Source of the DNA: Hippopus hippopus | Taxonomy: Eukaryota > Mollusca > Bivalvia > Cardiida > Cardiidae | NCBI GenBank assembly: GCA_946811185.2 | Contig: OX328096.1 | Coordinates: forward strand, 40,374,011 to 40,438,010 | Direction of reading: 5' to 3' | Length of the DNA stretch: 64,000 bases | Part shown: in pieces, positions 53,180-63,818 of the stretch | Layout: each line of letters begins with the position of its first letter | Numbering within the stretch: the stretch's first letter is position 1 | Program-made: the position numbers and the translations under genes | The notes under the pieces: generated by a model | What the model was told of the DNA's origin: nothing | The model's input: only the letters and a program-made list of their open reading frames with translations | The model's database searches: none

Positions 53180-53408
53180 TTAACTCCTCACCAAATGACA
53201 AAATTTTACACTGGTACAATTTGAAAGCATTTGCAGACGACAAATCAAGTGTGAATCAAAAATTGAAATTTGTTTTGAGAAGGGTAGAAAACATTATGGG
53301 AAAAGGAGAAAATGCTGGTTACCAGCATTTTCTTCTTTTCCCATAATGTTTTCAAAAGCTTTTCTCTCTCAGGGTCATTAAAAGTCGGGATTGTGTGGTA
53401 AAGGGTTA
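53180..53408 (+). mobile_element. Family A MITE
   Basis: TTAA at both ends; arms share ATTATGGG / CCCATAAT. Confidence 0.9.
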
Positions 53409-53803
53409 AAGGTAGTGCAGCAGCACTGGTTGCATGCAAGAGCAATCAGAACTGCTGCTGCCAAGATATATTAATTCTATAAAGAGACAGAAATATGCTC
53501 TACATCACACTTACAGTGAAGGAAAAGAACTATGTGTTGATAATCATGCTGTAGAGTTGAGATAAGACTGTGGCAAATGGAGTAATTGTTTGCAAAGATA
53601 TATTCTCCAAGTTCTATACTATTTTCAATAGCTATCAGTCATAAATGCATATGTTATCATTAAAGATTCTTTTTTGAAACAATTTATTTATGTCTTTTCT
53701 GTGATACTGTTTTCATCCTGTTTCTACAAAACATTTGTTACTTATTTCATCAAGAGTATTGTTTATATCTTTTTTACCATTTTATTTTATATGCTGAATT
53801 TTG

Positions 53804-53809
53804 AATAAA
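53804..53809 (+). promoter_or_regulatory. Candidate polyadenylation signal
   Basis: AATAAA within TTTTGAATAAAGCTGTTAGT, followed within about 25 bp by a T-rich stretch. It lies about 2.3 kb after the TMC stop codon and could mark the end of a long 3' UTR; nearer signals may be used instead. Confidence 0.35.
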
Positions 53810-53884
53810 GCTGTTAGTTACTGAATGTCCATTAGTATTTTTTAACGACAGTTCCACTATAGAGACAGCAGTTTATGAAAGAAG

Positions 53885-54490
53885 TGACCCTTTTCAAAAC
53901 ACAAACTGTAGACTCTTCCAATTATGTCCCCCCCCATCAGGGTCGGAAGACATATTGTTTTTCCCCGTGCGTCTGTCTGTCTGTCACAAATCGTGTCCGC
54001 TCTATAACTCGAAAACCTTTTAAGATATTTTGATAAAACTTCACACATTTGTAAACCACCATGAGATGAAGTGTCATGCACAAGAACCATAACTCTGGCT
54101 TGTATATTTTTTTAGTTATTTCCCTTTGATTATTTTCCTTACTCATTTTACGTTCAATTTCGTGTCCGCTCTATAACTCGAAAACCGTTAGAGAAGAATG
54201 ACCATTATTTCAGTTAGAAATTGCCTTGGTGACATATCAATCCTTCTGACACCAAAAAGGGGGGACACATCTGTTTTTTTATAGAAAAACAAGTTCTAGT
54301 TTCTAAACATTTGCAGACAACAATCTCAAAATTGGTACAAATAAGCTCAAGCTCTATGATAGGGTAGAAAAACATTGTGGTAAATGGGGCAAATACTGCT
54401 TACCTGCATTTTCTCCTTTTTCCATAGTGTTTTCAAAATTTTTCTCCGCCTGGGTGATTTAAACCTAGGCTTAATTCGAAAAAGAGTTAA
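53885..54490 (+). mobile_element. Family A MITE split by a Helitron-like element
   Basis: Left scrap CACAAACTGTAGACTCTTCC, right part from AAACATTTGCAGACAACAAT (54305) to AAAGAGTTAA. Confidence 0.7.
53924..54302 (+). mobile_element. Helitron/pearl-like element, short
   Basis: Head TATGTCCCCCCCCATCAGGG; GTGTCCGCTCTATAACTCGA at 53993 and again at 54162; tail GGGGGGACACATCTG ... AAGTTCTAGTTTCT. Confidence 0.72.
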
Positions 54491-54589
54491 TGAACCCTGT
54501 ACTTGAGCAAGTCAGATATACAAAGCGACAGTTTTACATCTTGTTGACAGCGTCAGTCATGTAGTTTGTCCTTTGGCAATTTTGCTTTA

Positions 54590-54650
54590 TTTACAGCATA
54601 GATCAAGATCTGACTAGACAAGGTGTGCAGTCAGATCTTGAGTCTGATAT
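54590..54650 (+). repeat. Dispersed repeat, family C, core only
   Basis: TAGATCAAGATCTGACTAGA with GTGCAGTCAGATCTTGAGTC; GTCTGAT is changed to GTCAGAT and its partner likewise (ATCTGAC). Confidence 0.5.
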
Positions 54651-54687
54651 GTTAAGAGATACTCAGGCCCTCAAAAGCTTTGAGTTT

Positions 54688-56172
54688 TTAGCTCACCTGA
54701 GCATGAAGTGCTCATGGGGAGCTATTGTGATCGTGCTGTGTCCGGCATCCGTCGTCCGTCGCTCTAGAGGCCACATTTTCAGTCCGATACTCATGAAACT
54801 TGGTCAGAATGTTTGTCTCAATAAAATCTCAGACAAGTTCGAAAATGGGTCATGTCGGGTCAAAAACTAGGTCACTAGGTCAAATCTTAGAAAAATCGTG
54901 TACGCTCTAGAGGCCACATTTTCTGTCCAATACTCCTGAAAGTTGGTCAGAATGTTTGCCTTGATGATATCTCGGACAAGTTTGAAAATGGGTCACGTCG
55001 AGTCAAAAACTAGGTCACCAGGTCAAATCTTAGAAAAACCTTGTGTACGCTCTAGAGGCCACATTTTCAGTCCAATACTCCTGAAAGTTGGTCAGAATGT
55101 TTGTCTTGATGATATCTCAGACAAGTTTGAAAATGGAGCATGTTTGGTCAAAAACTAGGTCAGTAGGTCAAATCTTAAAAAAAACCTTGTGTATGCTCCA
55201 GAAGCCACATTTTCTGTCCAATACTCTTGAAATTTGGTCAGAATGTTTGTCTTGATAATATCGCAGAGGAGTTCGAAAGTGGGCCATGTGGGGTCAAAAA
55301 CTAGGTCACAAGGTGAAATTTTAGAAAAACCTTGTGTACGCTCCAGAAGTCACATTTTCAGTCCAATGCTCTTCAAAGTTGGTGAGAATGTTTGTCATGA
55401 TGATAGCTTGGATGAGTTTGAAAATAGGTCATGTCAGGTCAAAAACTAGGTCACCAGGTTATATCTTAGAAAAACCTTATGTAAGCTCTAGAGGCCACAT
55501 TTTCAGTCCAATAATCTTGAAATTCGGTCAGAATGTTTGTCTTGATAATTTCTTAGACTATTATGAAAATGGGTCATGTTGGATAAAAAACTAGGTCACA
55601 AGGTCAAATCTCGGAAAAACCTTTTGTACTATAATTACAGTCCAATATTCTTTAAACTTTTGTTAGAATGTTTGTCATGATGATATCTTGCATGAGTTTG
55701 AAAATGGGTCACGTGGAATAAAAACTAGGTCACCAAGTTTGATCCTTGAAAAACCGTGTGTATGCTCTAGAGGCCACATTCCTAGTCCAATAATCTTGAA
55801 ATTTGCTTTGAATGTTTGTCTTGATAATATCTTAGACTAGTATGAATATGGGTCATGTTGGATAAAAAACTAGGTCACTAGGTCAAATCTTGGAAAAACC
55901 TTTTGTACACCCTACAGGCCACATTTTCTCTCAAATACTCATGAAAGTTTGTCGGAATGTATGTCTGGATAATTTCTACATGTCAAGTAGGCCGCCGAGA
56001 CAAATTCTAGAAAAAGCTTGTGTGCACTCTAGAGGCCATATTTGTAAGCCCAATACTAATGAGTGTTTGTCAGAGTGTTTGTCTTAATATCTCTGAAGAG
56101 ATTGGAAATGGGTCATGTTTGATCAAAAGGCTCAGGTGAGCGACTTCAGGGCCACCATGGCCCTCTTGTTCC
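54688..56172 (+). mobile_element. Helitron/pearl-like element with about 10 repeats of about 145 bp
   Basis: Head TTTTAGCTCACCTGAGCATG ... GGGGAGCTATTGTGATCGTG; units with CTCTAGAGGCCACATTTTC begin at 54762, 54905, 55050, 55196, 55341, 55486, 55765, 55910 and 56027; tail CAGGTGAGCGACTTCAGGGC with hairpin GGGCCACCATGGCCC and CTCTTGTT. Units toward the right are more divergent. Confidence 0.87.
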
Positions 56173-56314
56173 AATTTTGGTCTTTCATTACTTCTTTTGC
56201 AGCCCAAGTGTAAACATCACAAGCAATTGTGTCTTGACAAATGTTGCCTTTTGTTTTGAAATATATTGAGGATTTACCTGAGCATTAATGTGTTATCATT
56301 TCTATTACTGATAG

Positions 56315-56541
56315 CTCTTCACAATACAATTCTGACTTTTAATGACACTGAGGAAAAAGCTTTTTGAAAACATTGTAGGAAAAGAAGAAAATGCTAGTAA
56401 CCAGCATTTTCGCCTTCTCAAACATTGTTTTCTAACCTTTCAAATAAAAATTTCAATTTTTGAGTAACAGTTATTTTGTTGTCTGCAAAAGCTTTCAATA
56501 TAGACAAGTCTTCAAATTTTTATCGTTTGGTAAAGAGTTAA
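56315..56541 (-). mobile_element. Family A MITE
   Basis: AGCTCTTCACAATACAATTC start, TTAA 56538. Confidence 0.85.
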
Positions 56542-56607
56542 GTGAGTATACAAAAATGATATGTTGTGTGTCTTGGCAAGCATCATGTATATTTTATGCA
56601 AAGAATC

Positions 56608-56813
56608 TAACCCTTCTCCATACAATCCTGACTTTTAACGACCCTGAGAAAGAAGCCTTTTTAAAACATCATGGTAACCAGCATTTTCTCCTTTTCCCAC
56701 AATATTTTCTACCCTTCTCAAAACAAACTTCAATTTTTGTCTCATCTATTTTGTCTTCTGCAAATGCTTCCAATATGGACTTGTCTAAAATTTTGTCATT
56801 TGGTAAAGAGGTA
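56608..56813 (-). mobile_element. Family A MITE, left arm deleted
   Basis: AACCCTTCTCCATACAATCC start; AAACATCATGGTAACCAGCA skips most of the left arm. Confidence 0.82.
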
Positions 56814-56824
56814 AATAGAGGATA

Positions 56825-57310
56825 TTTGTTTTTACGGTGAAAGATCGAAATTTATTTCATCAAGTGAACATCATCGGTAATATTTTCACAAGTGGCGCAG
56901 CCACGAGTGAAATATTACTGATGATGTTCACGAGATGGAATAAATTTCGATCTTTCACCGAAAAAAACAAATTTTCTATTTATTTCATGCTTTTAACCTT
57001 TTCTGGGGAAACTTAATCAAAATCCAGTACAATTCTTTTCGGTTATTCCCCGTGGCGTACCCCCTCTGCATAGCAACGCATTACAATATTACGTCAAGCG
57101 GGAGAAATGCAGGGTAAATTACGTCATATTTCCATCTGGTTGTGAGGCACACGCATTTTACCTAGGTAACTAGTGTGCGGGAACAACTGTTTCTGCCTTC
57201 AATTGAAGAGTTAGAATATAAAAATCGGTATTTTCACTTATCGTAACCATGAAATATCAAAAAATATTTCACCGATATTTCTCGATAACCTACCGGAAAG
57301 CATGAAATAA
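56825..57310. repeat. Long hairpin plus flanking inverted repeat
   Basis: 56825-56971 is a hairpin with arms of about 70 bp: GGTGAAAGATCGAAATTTAT and TGAACATCATCGGTAATATT recur inverted with few mismatches around GCGCAGC. TTTATTTCATGCTTTT (56976) and GCATGAAATAAAG (57299) are inverted, so the element may extend to 57310. Confidence 0.75.
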
Positions 57311-57497
57311 AGAAGTGATAATACATGAACATCGTGTAAACAAAAAGATTTTTTTATGCATGAAAAACAGACCTATGATTTACTGTATGAGATTTTAAAC
57401 ACTTAACATTATTTCTATACTGGCAACGAGACAGCTGACTGTGTTCTTTAGTTTCACCAGTACTAAGCTAGGGCTCTGAAGTGTTTTGCCAACGATC

Positions 57498-57608
57498 AAA
57501 CCCTTTCAGATCTAAATCCTATCATCTTAGCCACATTTAATCTGTTGTCTACAAAATGCTTTCTATTTGGACAAGTCACAAAAGTTTGTCGTTTGGTAAA
57601 GAGTTAAG
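57498..57608 (-). mobile_element. Family A MITE, right half
   Basis: CTTAGCCACATTTAATCTGT to CGTTTGGTAAAGAGTTAA. Confidence 0.75.
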
Positions 57609-57869
57609 ATGCAGTGTAGCACCAAGCTCAGGCTTGAATTCTGTTCACTCTCCGTCATTACCACCTATATTAGTATACAAATTTGATGCAGAAGATTTTT
57701 AAAGTGTTTTTGTATAAATATGGATGATTAGCATGAATCAAAGCAAATTGTATGTTACAGGCGATTTTTCTTTAAGCAACAACGTGTTCAAAAGACAAAG
57801 ATGTCTGCAGGACTTGTGGTCATGATTAATTTTACCTCCCCTTTATCATGCAATCCTGCCCTTTTAAAC

Positions 57870-58211
57870 CCCAACAAACAACAAAATTTTAGCTTTGTCC
57901 AAATTGAAAGCATTTAATTCAGCAGTCAACCAATTCAGTAGCTCAGTGGTTAGCATATCCGACTCGTGACCTGGTGGTTGCGAGTTCGATACCTGGTTGA
58001 GGCAAACTTTCTTTCCAGCGATTTTTCGCCTATCACCTCTGATGCATGTGAGAAAAGTAGTCAGTGACTTGGAAAGAAAGTTGTCAGTACTGGTGTGAGA
58101 AAACCAGGAAACGTAGGTGTAATGACCGCTGTGATATGACCAGAACTGTTAAAACAGCGTTAAACTCCAATATAATTGATCAATCGGTCAGGTTTGTGTG
58201 GTAAAGAGTCA
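57870..58211 (+). mobile_element. Family A MITE split by a SINE
   Basis: Left piece CCAACAAACAACAAAATTTT ... GAAAGCATTTAATTC; right piece TCAGGTTTGTGTGGTAAAGAG. Confidence 0.68.
57928..58178 (+). mobile_element. tRNA-derived SINE, type 1, best copy
   Basis: Box A TAGCTCAGTGGTTAG and box B GAGTTCGATACC; body to TTAAACTCCAATATAAT. Confidence 0.9.
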
Positions 58212-58394
58212 AACACTCTTTGGAGGCGATATTCAACTTGATATTTACAAATGCTTTTGAGTGAGTCTAAGGTTTTAATATTTGATGAACTGTCATTTAC
58301 ATTACATGTACTAAGATTCACAAAGCAACTTATCTTGCTTTCAACAACCCAGGATAAACAGCTTATAACCTAAGTATTTGCGTTATGAAAAAAT

Positions 58395-58642
58395 ATGAGC
58401 CATGAATTAGCAAAAGGGGGTATAATGCATCTCTAATGCATTATACCTTCTAAGTTATCACAATATCAATATTCATAACATGTAATTAGTCCGTATCATG
58501 AAGTAGGTCCCTGGACATGCAGAAATTTACCAAAAACAAAATGTTTCAATTCAGGTCAGCCGGTGTGGACTGCGCAGGCCAACCTGGTTTGGGTTTTTTT
58601 GCAGATGCATTTAACCCCCCATTCACAGAACATGACTCTCAT
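58395..58642. mobile_element. Foldback/MITE element, family M
   Basis: Ends TGAGCCATGAATTAGCAAAA and the inverse with CATGACTCTCA; AGGTCAGCCGGTGTGGACTG / CGCAGGCCAACCT centre. Older than the copy at 18650. Confidence 0.8.
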
Positions 58643-60074
58643 AAAATAGTTTCTAAGTCGGGTTAGATCTCAATCAAACAACAAGTGAAAAATCAGCAAG
58701 ACATGTGTTCATTTGATATATTTTTTTTTAATTCACAGACAAAAAAAAAAAAAAAAATCCAATTACTCATTAACAAAATGTTCTATTTAAATACTATGTC
58801 AATCAAATATCACAACAATTATCATTTGTGTTCTAACAAACCTACAGAGCAACAATTATGTACTAACAGCAACTGAGAGCCTGATACATAATTCTACTGT
58901 ACAGAAAGGAATGATCATAAATGTTTATTTTTCTTATCTCCTTAAAATTACGGCAACTTTCAAAACAAAATTTATTCACTTTTTGGATGTAAGAGATGTT
59001 AATATCAATGAAAGAACTCCAAATTTCATATTTTCACCAGTGTCAAGGTCACATGTAACATTATTTTATTAAGTGATCATAAAAATTATTACTATTTTAA
59101 TTTTCATTATTACACCCATTCTTACATCAAAGTAATTAATTTCTCTATTTCATAAATTGTAATTACTCTAAAATAAAGGGTTTATCCTTTGATACACTTT
59201 ACATGGTATATTTATAATGTCAACCCTTTCAGCCACTGACTTTTGTAGATGGCAAAGATTAAAATTACACTGTACAGTAGCAGTCTTATCTTGGATCTGT
59301 ACAATCCCCTTGTCAGTCAAGCCAATACTACATAAATCTTTTAAGATTTAGTGGATTGCACTTTCAGCCACTAAAAAAAAATTGTGTTTGTATTTAGCAC
59401 TGATAAGAGTTAAAGGATAAAAACAAACTGATGAAACATAAACATGACAAATGTAAAAATTTCTTTACTTTGAATGATAATTTCTCTCAGTTTCCATAAA
59501 CTTCCTATAGTGGTATACATAACAGGGTGCATATTGAAAAGGATGAATAAATTTTGATTTGGAAATACTTGCCTTTTACAAACATTTTTCAGTGTGACAT
59601 TACTATAACCCTTGTGAAATATGTAGAAACTACAAAGTAAAATTTAATTTGTAACTTTGAATTTTCATTGAGAACAGAAGTTGTGACCCAACTGCTATCT
59701 TTGATAATTGCATCTGAATATCAGAAGACATGATAGAAAACGAAACTTTTAACCAAGATGTAAAGACAATTAAGAAAACAAGATGGCAAAGTGATAACTT
59801 GCTCATGATGAGAAATCTTCCCTACATGATCTTATTAAAAATGTGTCATACTAGATCTTTCAAAAGAGAGACAGAGTTGAAAAAGAGCATCACATGCCAA
59901 CCCTGGCTGCAAGTGCTTTTTCGAATGAAGCTGTAAGTGGAAAAAGGGATGTAATCAAAAATTGAGGCTTATTTATCTTTCATGAATGGGATCCCCTTCG
60001 ATACTTAGCAACTAGACAAAGTTTGAACTAAATATCTTCAGAAATAATAAAGATAAGAGAAAATGTGAAAGCTT
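58643..60074. other. No gene recognised
   Basis: AT-rich sequence with poly-A runs (58741-58756). A family C relic is at 59222-59410. A 68-codon frame at 59730 has no recognised homology. This is between the two convergent genes and may be in the PITP 3' UTR if that is long. Confidence 0.5.
59222..59410 (+). repeat. Dispersed repeat, family C, degraded
   Basis: AACCCTTTCAGCCACTGAC, CAGTCTTATCTTGGATCTGT. Confidence 0.45.
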
Positions 60075-60303
60075 TTAACTCTTTACCACACAATCCCGAC
60101 TTACATTGACCCTGGAGCAGAAAGCTTTTGAAAACATTGTGGGAAAAGGAGAAAATGCTGGTAAACAGCATTTTCTCCTTTTCCCACAATGTTTTCTACC
60201 CTGCCACACACAAATTTCATCATTTGAGTCACATTTAATTTGTCATCTGCAAACTCTTTCAATTTGGACAAGTCTAAAATTTTGTTGTTTGGTAAAGAGT
60301 TAA
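60075..60303 (-). mobile_element. Family A MITE, near consensus
   Basis: TTAACTCTTTACCACACAAT start, GTTTGGTAAAGAGTTAA end, TTAA at both ends; 32-bp arms pair almost without mismatch around TGGTAAACA. A good reference copy. Confidence 0.93.
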
Positions 60304-61278
60304 CCATAACAATGACACAAATGATGACAGGACTATGACAATACCTCAGTGTTTTTTTTGAAAACAGCAGGGTTAAAAAATATACATGTAAATAGGAAGT
60401 ATACATGGAATTCAATGTCAAAAAATAATGGAATGTCAAAACCTGGCAGAGAGAAACCAGTTGTCTCAGCCCTGAATCTACTGAAGTTAAAAAGAAGACT
60501 AGGGCTAAAACCCCGGACTGTTACTTTGTAGGATAAGCGTTTTGTAAAGCATGCATATTGAACACAAAGGTATAACAATGTTATCTTCAAGGTGCCTTTG
60601 CTTTCATGCATACAAGTTGATTGAAAAGTATAAATAAAAAACAAGGTCTCATTTGGCATGTCTAATCACTGTTTTGAGTTAAATGACATGCAAGGTCCAA
60701 ATGTGGTATTGTAGCTGTATATATGTAATACATTTGCTGCTCCCCAACCCCACTTCCCCTTATGGTACTTTGCTATTTTACCTGCATGTACTAAGACATA
60801 ATACATAACAGACTGATGTTTTTTTTTTTTCTAAACATTTGCAAGCTTTTTTTGCTTTTTTATTTTTAAAATTTTCTCTCTAAGTATATGAGACATATAA
60901 GGAATTATTATCATCCATGTTTTCACTACATAAATCTACACATAATTGCTAAGTGCAACAAAGGTGTCACATTAAAATGCACAACAATCTTACGGACATT
61001 TTACGAATCATCTTGACATACATGCTGCACAATAAGCCAAGGTATTTTGCATGACTTCATAATTATCTCTGGTACACATTTGTGCCAGAAAACTTTGAAA
61101 GCATCTTTTTAATGTTTTGAAAATCAACATCACTTTAGGTTCATTACAAGCAAATAAATGACAAAAGGAGATTTCGCTCATATAGAACATTTTCTCCTAA
61201 AGCTACAATGCTTTGAAAAATGGTCTGCAACAACACATAGAAAAGATGTCCGATTTTCTGTGTGAAGTAAAAAATGAG
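60304..61278. other. No feature recognised
   Basis: AT-rich, T-run at 60820. No supported gene or repeat; a weak family A palindrome trace around 61165-61225 (AAAGGAGATTTCGC / ATTTTCTCC). Confidence 0.5.
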
Positions 61279-61501
61279 TTAACTCTTTACCAAATAATGC
61301 AATGTCAGACCAGTCAATGTTGGAAGCATTTGCCTATGACAAATGAAATGTGACTCAAATGATGTCAATTCAAGGTAAGAAAACATTTTGGAAAAAGGAC
61401 AAAATGCTGGTTACCAGTATTTAATCTTTTTCTAACAATGTTTTCAAAAGACATTTTCCTCATGGTCATCAAAACTCAAAATTGTGTGGTAAAGAGCCAA
61501 C
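61279..61501 (+). mobile_element. Family A MITE
   Basis: TTAACTCTTTACCAAATAAT start, GTGTGGTAAAGAGCC end. Confidence 0.83.
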
Positions 61502-61606
61502 TCATCAAACATTTGATCTTTAACAATTCCAGAGATACCAAGTTTGCATTTCAGTTTATCGTAACCCGTATAGTGTAACTGAAAAAAACGAAAATTTTTT
61601 CAGTCC

Positions 61607-61859
61607 TTAACTCTTTACCAAACAATACAGAGTTTTCTACAACCATAGGGAAGATGAAAACTGAAGAAAAAACTCTGCCACAGAATGGAGGAAATTGCTG
61701 GTTACTAGCATTTTCTATATTTTCCACAGTATTTTTCTAACCTTTCAACAACAAAGCACATTATGTGCTGGTTACACCATTTTTTTCTTTTTCTACAATA
61801 CTTTCAAAAGCTTCATTCCTTAATGTTGCTACAACTCAGGATTGTTTGGTAGACGCTTG
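61607..61859. mobile_element. Family A MITE hybrid
   Basis: TTAACTCTTTACCAAACAAT start, a - type middle (GTTTTCTACAACC), then a second arm CTGGTTACACCATTTTTTC and a + type end TTGTTTGGTAGACGC. It looks like two copies fused. Confidence 0.65.
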
Positions 61860-61964
61860 AATTTCACATGTGACTCTTCCAGTCAATAGTGTGCACTGAA
61901 TCATTTGTGTATCACACTGAGATCCAAAGGTAAACAAAATGATACAGTGGATCACACAATCCCA

Positions 61965-62225
61965 TATGGCTTGCAATACGCAAAAAGGGGTGTGCGGACA
62001 TTTGTGTAAAGTGTTGTCTTGGATCAGACTGCGCAGTCCGCGCAGGCTAATCCCAGATGGCACTTTACGACTACATTAGATTTTGCACTACAGTAGACTT
62101 AGGCAAAACAAAACATTACATAAAAATGGAAAGTCTCGTTTCGGATTAGCCTGCACAGACTGGCGAATCCCAAACGACGCTTTACGCAAATGTCCGAATG
62201 CCCCTTTTCGCGTGTTGCAGGCCAT
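61965..62225. mobile_element. Foldback/MITE element, family N
   Basis: Ends GCAATACGCAAAAAGGGG and the inverse CCCCTTTTCGCGTGTTGC, next GCGGACATTTG / CAAATGTCCG, inner GCGCAGGCTAATCCCAGATG / TCGGATTAGCCTGC. Ends 16 bp from the PITP stop codon, so it is in the PITP 3' UTR or replaces it. Confidence 0.85.
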
Positions 62226-62240
62226 ATATTCAATAAAACA

Positions 62241-62362
62241 TCACTGTACATTTGCTGTGGTTTCTTCTGTTTTGTCTTCCAGGCCATCTGCTAACAACAC
62301 CTTCTCATTGGTCTCTTTTTGCATCTTGTTTTCGTAGTTTCTAATATCATCCATGGACATAT
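62241..62362 (-). CDS. PITP last coding exon
   Basis: Acceptor GTGTTTTACAG on the - strand, then AT completing an Asp codon, DMSMDDIRNYENKMQKETNE and onward to TGA at 62243-62241. The 3' UTR would run directly into the inverted-repeat element at 61965-62225. Confidence 0.85.
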
Positions 62363-63159
62363 CTGTAAAACACTTAACATATTGAATTACCTACACAAAG
62401 AGAAAATGTTTTTATGACCCTTAAAATCTGGCTTTTGTAAACATTTTGGGAAAAAGAGGAACTGCTGGTAAACTTTTGCAAAGTTTCTATCCTTTTTCAG
62501 AATAACGCCACCATCCTAGCCCTGTTAATTTTTTTGTCTGCAAATTCATGCTTTCATTATGGACAAGCCTTTTGTTCATGGGATGAGTTGAAGCACCGAA
62601 TGAAATGTATATCATATATCCATTCAGTTGATTTGGCAATAATAATACAATTTTAAGGCCTTTTCTTTGCTAAGATATTTCACAAAATAGCAGTCAGTGC
62701 AGAACAAGATTACATTGTATAATCTAATCAGTCTGATCCAGATCTTTACAGTCCACAAAAGCAGTTTAAGTTGAGTTTGAGTCTCTTTGTGTTAACTAAT
62801 TACATGTAGCTCATTCGTTAAGATTCTGCAATATACATGTACAAAATGAAAAAAATAGCTGAAAAAAATAACAACTGCTGTAGTTCAATCTTCACTAAGA
62901 AAACTGTGTTCTAGCAAAATTTATTTCCTCAAGCAAATTGATTCGTTTTCATTTCAATTTATTCTTAAAGCTACAAATATGAATATTTCCATTATTGTTC
63001 ACAGTAAGTTCTCATTCTGCAAAAAAGCTTCCAGAAGCCCTTTGCATTTGTGTAAATACATTTTGACACAAGTGTACATGAACTGAATTACATACCTATC
63101 CAGTCATCCATCCAAGAGATGGCTTGTCTGTGTCCTAGTAAATTGATATCCCTGCAAAC
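62241..63159 (-). CDS. Phosphatidylinositol transfer protein (PITP), last two coding exons, rest beyond the window
   Basis: Joined exons 63159-63096 and 62362-62241 read VCRDINLLGHRQAISWMDDW, IDMSMDDIRNYENKMQKETN and a short acidic tail ending TTANVQ. The HRQ...W.D.W.d..MdDIR pattern is the C-terminal helix region of class I PITPs (PITP alpha/beta type), which move phosphatidylinositol and phosphatidylcholine between membranes. The protein ends about 35 residues after MDDIR, as in single-domain PITPs, which argues against the long RdgB/PITPNM type. The gene runs toward the TMC gene. The tail is not like the vertebrate one. Confidence 0.85.
62413..62588 (-). mobile_element. Family A MITE, degraded
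   Basis: In the last PITP intron. TTTGTAAACATTTTGGGAAA, TTTGTCTGCAAATTCATGC, TATGGACAAGCC. Confidence 0.6.
62690..62790 (+). repeat. Dispersed repeat, family C, degraded
   Basis: CAGTGCAGAACAAGATTACA, AATCAGTCTGATCCAGATCT. Confidence 0.45.
63096..63159 (-). CDS. PITP penultimate coding exon
   Basis: 64 nt. On the - strand the acceptor is TTTTTCCACAG and the donor GTATGT. Gives VCRDINLLGHRQAISWMDDW plus I and the first base of an Asp codon. Phase 1 at the 3' end, matching the next exon. Confidence 0.85.
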
Positions 63160-63669
63160 CTGTGGAAAAATAAAATTAAATCAACTGGGAAGATATTATC
63201 ACAATCAGCTTTCCCTGTCAAAGTATTTCCATCACCCTTCTTTATACAGATTTATTTGAAAAATTCCAAGGTGAATTCTATATGAAAGAGGTATCAGTAA
63301 AAAGTAGAAATTTCTCCATGTGCCCAGTTGATTTCCTTACAATACAAACTAAGCTCAATCTGTAACATACTGGCCCGGTGTCTCTAGCGTTATCTCCCAG
63401 CTCTGCCAATTTCTTTTCTGAAGTACTAGTAAAATAAACTCCAGAAAAGCATGAGTTTGTGTGACAATATTACTGGAATACTGTTGAAATAGTGTTAAAT
63501 ACCAAACAAGCAAAGAAATACAATCAAGAATTCTAAACATTTCTCTTTGCTTTTTGAAATAGTATGATCTTTAAAACAGAAAAAGTTGAATGAAATGAGC
63601 CTTTGCAATTGATTTAACATCTTCCCTACACTGCCTATTACAGTATTGCAAATAACACAAATGTTTAAC

Positions 63670-63795
63670 ATTTGAAGGAAAAAATATTATTTTCAACATT
63701 GTAGAAAAACAATGTAGGGAAAGGAGCAATGGTCTGTTACAAGCAACTGATAATTTTTCCACAGTACATGTATTTTCCAAAGCTGTCACTGTAGG
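63670..63795. mobile_element. Probable old family A MITE
   Basis: AAACAATGTAGGGAAAGGAG arm and TTTTTCCACAGTACATG; ends unclear. Confidence 0.4.
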
Positions 63796-63818
63796 CGGTG
63801 GGGCATTTTGTAGACTAG

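Noticed and set aside
54625..56087. Several 65-86 codon frames with similar sequence
   Set aside because: They translate the 145-bp repeat units; the similarity comes from the repeats, with frame changes between units.
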